Below, in pieces: positions 49,928 to 51,622 of a stretch of DNA of 51,622 bases; position 1 is the stretch's first letter, and every line of letters starts with the position of its first letter. The stretch spans positions 1 to 51,622 of the forward strand of contig JAJYVD010000015.1 in NCBI GenBank assembly GCA_021792185.1, given 5' to 3'. Origin of the DNA: Nitrospirota bacterium (GTDB taxonomy: Bacteria; Nitrospirota; Thermodesulfovibrionia; Thermodesulfovibrionales; Dissulfurispiraceae). The notes under the pieces are model-generated. The model was not told the DNA's origin. It saw only the letters and a program-made list of their open reading frames with translations, and searched no databases. A program made the translations under genes and the position numbers.

Positions 49928-50137
49928 CTATGCAAACATTAATCTGCCCTTGGGTTGCGGAATGGGGCGGCCCAGTTCTTTTGCCGTGTCTATCCATTCG
50001 CGAATGACAACCTCAACATTAGCCAATGCTTCCTGATATGTTGCGCCGTCCGCTGCGCATCCAGGCAGTTCCGGAACCTCGGCAATATATGCCTCATCTT
50101 CGTCACTCCAGTAAATGATTACTTCATATTTATTCAT
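49928..50137 (-). CDS. hicB: HicB-family antitoxin
   Basis: This 69-aa HicB-like antitoxin has the partly degenerated RNase H-type fold YEVIIYWSDEDEAYIAEVPELPGCAADGATYQEALANVEVVIREWI. It should neutralise HicA and may autorepress, although it lacks the C-terminal DNA-binding extension of longer HicB proteins. It overlaps the upstream HicA gene by 8 bases, the typical hicA-hicB order on one transcript. The operon sits between copies 1 and 2 of the dpnI 3' repeat and runs against the dpnI gene. Confidence 0.93.
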   Translation of the reverse strand: MNKYEVIIYWSDEDEAYIAEVPELPGCAADGATYQEALANVEVVIREWIDTAKELGRPIPQPKGRLMFA

Positions 50138-50390
50138 CGGCCATTTCTCCTAATCTGTATTTTACTATTATACTACGAACCTGTTTTACTTGGTAAGGTT
50201 TGGCTTTAGTGCCTCTTGGCTGCAGATTCAGTATTTCTTCAATATTATCCTTTGTGAATATATGATGACTGCCGCGAATCCGCATTTCAAAGCCGATATT
50301 TTGCAAGAGATTGCATAGACCCTCAAACGGAATATTGGCATCTGAAGTCCCTTTTAAAATCTGGCTTAAAATCTTTTCTTGTTTACCCAT
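50130..50390 (-). CDS. hicA: HicA-family mRNA interferase toxin
   Basis: This 86-aa protein has the double-stranded RNA-binding-like HicA fold, with catalytic histidine in RIRGSHHIF (38-45), FEGLCNLLQNIGFEM before it and VKQVRSII after it. HicA cleaves mRNA and tmRNA when free of HicB. It is longer than the usual ~60 aa by an N-terminal extension (about 1-22) and a short tail. A GGAG ribosome site lies 5 bases before ATG. It is translated first, then HicB, with an 8-base overlap. Confidence 0.92.
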   Translation of the reverse strand: MGKQEKILSQILKGTSDANIPFEGLCNLLQNIGFEMRIRGSHHIFTKDNIEEILNLQPRGTKAKPYQVKQVRSIIVKYRLGEMADE

Positions 50391-50443
50391 AGATGCTCCA
50401 GAATTATATTAATGAATTATACAACAAAAAATGGACTTTTCCG

Positions 50444-50534
50444 CATCCGCCCCAAAATCCGTCAGCAGTTGCAGATTCTGCGAGACAAGGGCATTCTGCA
50501 ATTCATAGGACAAGGCAAGTATCAATTCAAATAA
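50444..50534 (+). repeat. dpnI 3'-end repeat, copy 2
   Basis: Ninety-one bases match the 3' end of the dpnI-like gene with about ten mismatches by eye and still read in frame (RPKIRQQLQILRDKGILQ, then IGQGKYQFK, stop). After 25 unrelated bases, GGGGAGATGCGG (50560-50571) matches the flank of copy 1. It fills most of the 256-base gap between hicA and vapB. Confidence 0.85.
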
Positions 50535-50646
50535 CCTCCGCCCTCGGAGTTTAAGGAGAGGGGAGATGCGGTGTAAAATAATCTCAATTTACTGCGGAGT
50601 TTTGATATACTAAAGATAACATTCGGTTTCAGGAGGTGAAAACAGC

Positions 50647-50844
50647 ATGTCTAAGGCAACCACAGTAAGGATTGAAAGTCTTGAGGTCAAAAAAAGCGAC
50701 ATCGAGAGGGTGAAGAAAATCTTTTCCGTAAAGGATAATGCCGAAGCTGTAAGAAAGGCGTTGGATATGGCATCAGGTAAGATTGAGCTTGAGAGCATTT
50801 TCCGGAAGCATAAAGGCATAAAAATTAAAAAGGTCTATGCTTAA
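50647..50844 (+). CDS. vapB: Antitoxin of the VapBC pair (short ribbon-helix-helix-like)
   Basis: This 65-aa protein opens MSKATTVRIESLEVKKSDIERVKKIF and continues with a helix (NAEAVRKALDMASGKI) that resembles ribbon-helix-helix antitoxins. The basic C terminus (RKHKGIKIKKVYA) would wrap the toxin. An AGGAGGTG ribosome site lies 8 bases before ATG. Its stop overlaps the VapC start by 8 bases. It should bind VapC and repress its own promoter. The specific family is uncertain, but its position and length fit an antitoxin well. Confidence 0.78.
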   Translation: MSKATTVRIESLEVKKSDIERVKKIFSVKDNAEAVRKALDMASGKIELESIFRKHKGIKIKKVYA

Positions 50845-51253
50845 AAAGCTGATAGACACCAATATTTTCATCGATAGATTTTCAAACCCCGACCTGTATA
50901 AAGAAATTTTCTTGTCCGAGGGATTGGTTTACATATCCTCCATCGTGCTGATGGAAATCAGAGCAGGCGTCCACACAAAAGAAGCGATTCATGCCTATAA
51001 TGAACTCTCTAATTTTTTCAGGCGGGTAAACAGGATTGTTATGCCTTCTATAAGGGATTTTGAAAAGGCAGGGGAGATTATTGCCGGTCTTCAGAGCATC
51101 AAAGGATATGACATCAAAAAATCTGCATCTATAACAAATGATTGCCTTCTCGCCGCGTCTGCCAGAAGCATGGGCGCTGTAGTGTATACGCAGAATAAGA
51201 AAGATTTTAAGGCGATAAAAGATATTTTTGATTTTGAAGTCTCTTTTGTTTAA
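50837..51253 (+). CDS. vapC: VapC-type PIN-domain toxin
   Basis: This 138-aa PIN-domain RNase has the acidic residues in place: Asp7 in KLIDTNIFI, Glu40 in VLMEIRAG, Asp103 in ITNDCLLAASARSMG, and Asp124 in the VYTQNKKDF block. VapC toxins cleave tRNA or rRNA at single sites. It overlaps the antitoxin gene by 8 bases. The cassette is bounded by copies 2 and 3 of the dpnI 3' repeat. No truncation is apparent, so the toxin is probably active when released. Confidence 0.92.
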   Translation: MLKKLIDTNIFIDRFSNPDLYKEIFLSEGLVYISSIVLMEIRAGVHTKEAIHAYNELSNFFRRVNRIVMPSIRDFEKAGEIIAGLQSIKGYDIKKSASITNDCLLAASARSMGAVVYTQNKKDFKAIKDIFDFEVSFV

Positions 51254-51480
51254 CCTCCGCCCCAAAATCCGCCAACTACTATGAGAGCGGAAGTCGGGAG
51301 GTGATGAAGTGCGGAAGAACAGAAATTAAAGAGAAAGGTAGAGGATCCATCTATAGACTCTTGTACTTCCGGTCTTCCGCGCTTAGAACTAACGGCCTCC
51401 GCGCGACAAAGGCATTCTAAAATTCATAGGGCAAGGGAAGTATCAATTCAAATAAATAGGGGAGATGCGGATTCAGGCAG
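51254..51480 (+). repeat. dpnI 3'-end repeat, copy 3, split by another repeat
   Basis: CCTCCGCCCCAAAATCCGCC (51254-51273) matches the start of the repeat; 51400-51480 matches its second half and flank nearly exactly (ATAGGGGAGATGCGG, then a sequence close to the copy 1 flank). Between them lies a GCGGAAG-type element (51281-51388). The 369-base stretch after vapC (51254-51622) has no gene, only these repeats and the terminal hairpins. Confidence 0.8.
51281..51388. repeat. GCGGAAG/CTTCCG repeat (copy 5), inserted in the dpnI repeat
   Basis: The 5' arm has AGAGCGGAAGTCGGGAGG and GTGCGGAAGAACAGAAA; the 3' arm has TACTTCCGGTCTTCCGCGC. Here the element clearly interrupts an otherwise continuous dpnI-3' copy, showing it as an insertion. 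Confidence 0.72.
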
Positions 51481-51520
51481 GATACGGCAGGCGTCAAATT
51501 TTATCAAAACTGCCAGAAAA

Positions 51521-51622
51521 CCCCGAGCTTTTAAGCTCGGGGATGAATGGCTACCCGTAGCGAAGCCAGTGAAACTGGCGGAGTGGAGGTATCTTTTGGC
51601 ATAATCTGGCCATGGCCAGATA
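51521..51622. mobile_element. Tandem hairpins resembling an IS200/IS605 element end
   Basis: CCCCGAGCTT (51521-51530) pairs with AAGCTCGGGG (51533-51542) around a two-base loop. A weaker GCTA/TAGC hairpin follows, then GCCAGT (51565-51570) with ACTGGC (51574-51579). The sequence ends in a perfect 18-bp palindrome ATCTGGCCATGGCCAGAT (51604-51621). The CCCCGAGC hairpin followed by GGATGAATGGC resembles the ends (and omega-RNA region) of IS605-type TnpB elements. No tnpB is seen, as the window stops here. Confidence 0.4.

Noticed and set aside
50444-50534. Separate small gene encoding the DpnI C-terminal peptide
   Set aside because: It is in frame but has no start codon or ribosome site of its own; it is better read as a partial duplicate of the dpnI 3' end.
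1-51622. tRNA or rRNA genes
   Set aside because: No rRNA-like conserved blocks or convincing tRNA cloverleaf with a CCA or TTCRA arm were noticed on either strand.

Overview
The window reads as chromosomal DNA of a Gram-negative, probably anaerobic bacterium. Outer-membrane genes (lptD, a Pal lipoprotein, cpoB, an LPS-type glycan cluster) support a diderm envelope. Sigma-54 control and a histidine kinase/DRTGG/PHP signalling set usually seen beside [FeFe]-hydrogenases support an anaerobic lifestyle. Gene content and the many AAATTTC-type micro-repeats recall Nitrospirota or related uncultivated phyla, but this is an impression; no rRNA gene is present to fix the taxonomy.

Layout. (1) 1-363: truncated end of an ISAs1-type insertion sequence. 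(2) 474-5340: an unusual accessory block made of a tandem AAA+ ATPase gene that converges on a minus-strand operon of a PD-(D/E)XK-like protein, an FtsZ-family GTPase without its C-terminal tail, and a WYL regulator. (3) 5467-7438: a strong hairpin, a small lipoprotein, a WG-repeat protein, a small four-cysteine protein and a nested-stem structured element. (4) 7558-12540: a minus-strand signalling operon (histidine kinase, RsbW-like ATPase, DRTGG, PHP, HATPase, CheY-like regulator, NtrC-like regulator). (5) 12653-15194: pal, cpoB, moaA. (6) 15234-33999: about 19 kb of tightly coupled glycan genes: one GT2, six GT4, three GT9, a polysaccharide deacetylase, an asparagine synthase-like amidotransferase, a carbamoyltransferase, three methyltransferases and an O-antigen ligase/polymerase. 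(7) 34016-46670: housekeeping genes queF, trpF (opposite strand), trpB-trpA-accD-folC-lptD-truB-purB, a PHP protein, a TPR protein and a MltD-like lytic transglycosylase. (8) 46749-51622: a defence and toxin-antitoxin island with a nucleotidyltransferase and 37-aa partner, a broken HEPN/MNT pair, a DNA methyltransferase, a DpnI-like methyl-directed endonuclease, HicAB and VapBC, ending in IS200/IS605-like hairpins.

Three things stand out. First, the block at 474-5340 combines a nuclease-like protein, a tubulin-family GTPase, an AAA+ machine and a WYL regulator, and I do not recognise it as a named system. Second, the genome carries at least five families of short interspersed repeats. These sit in frame inside conserved genes (folC, truB, GT9, GT2, GT4), replace entire intergenic regions just before start codons (GT2, accD), and form the hydrophobic core of two export signals (cpoB, lptD). 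Third, the 3' end of the dpnI-like gene is repeated twice more downstream, so that the hicAB and vapBC cassettes are each bracketed by copies.

All functional calls come from reading motifs and family resemblance by eye; no database search was run.
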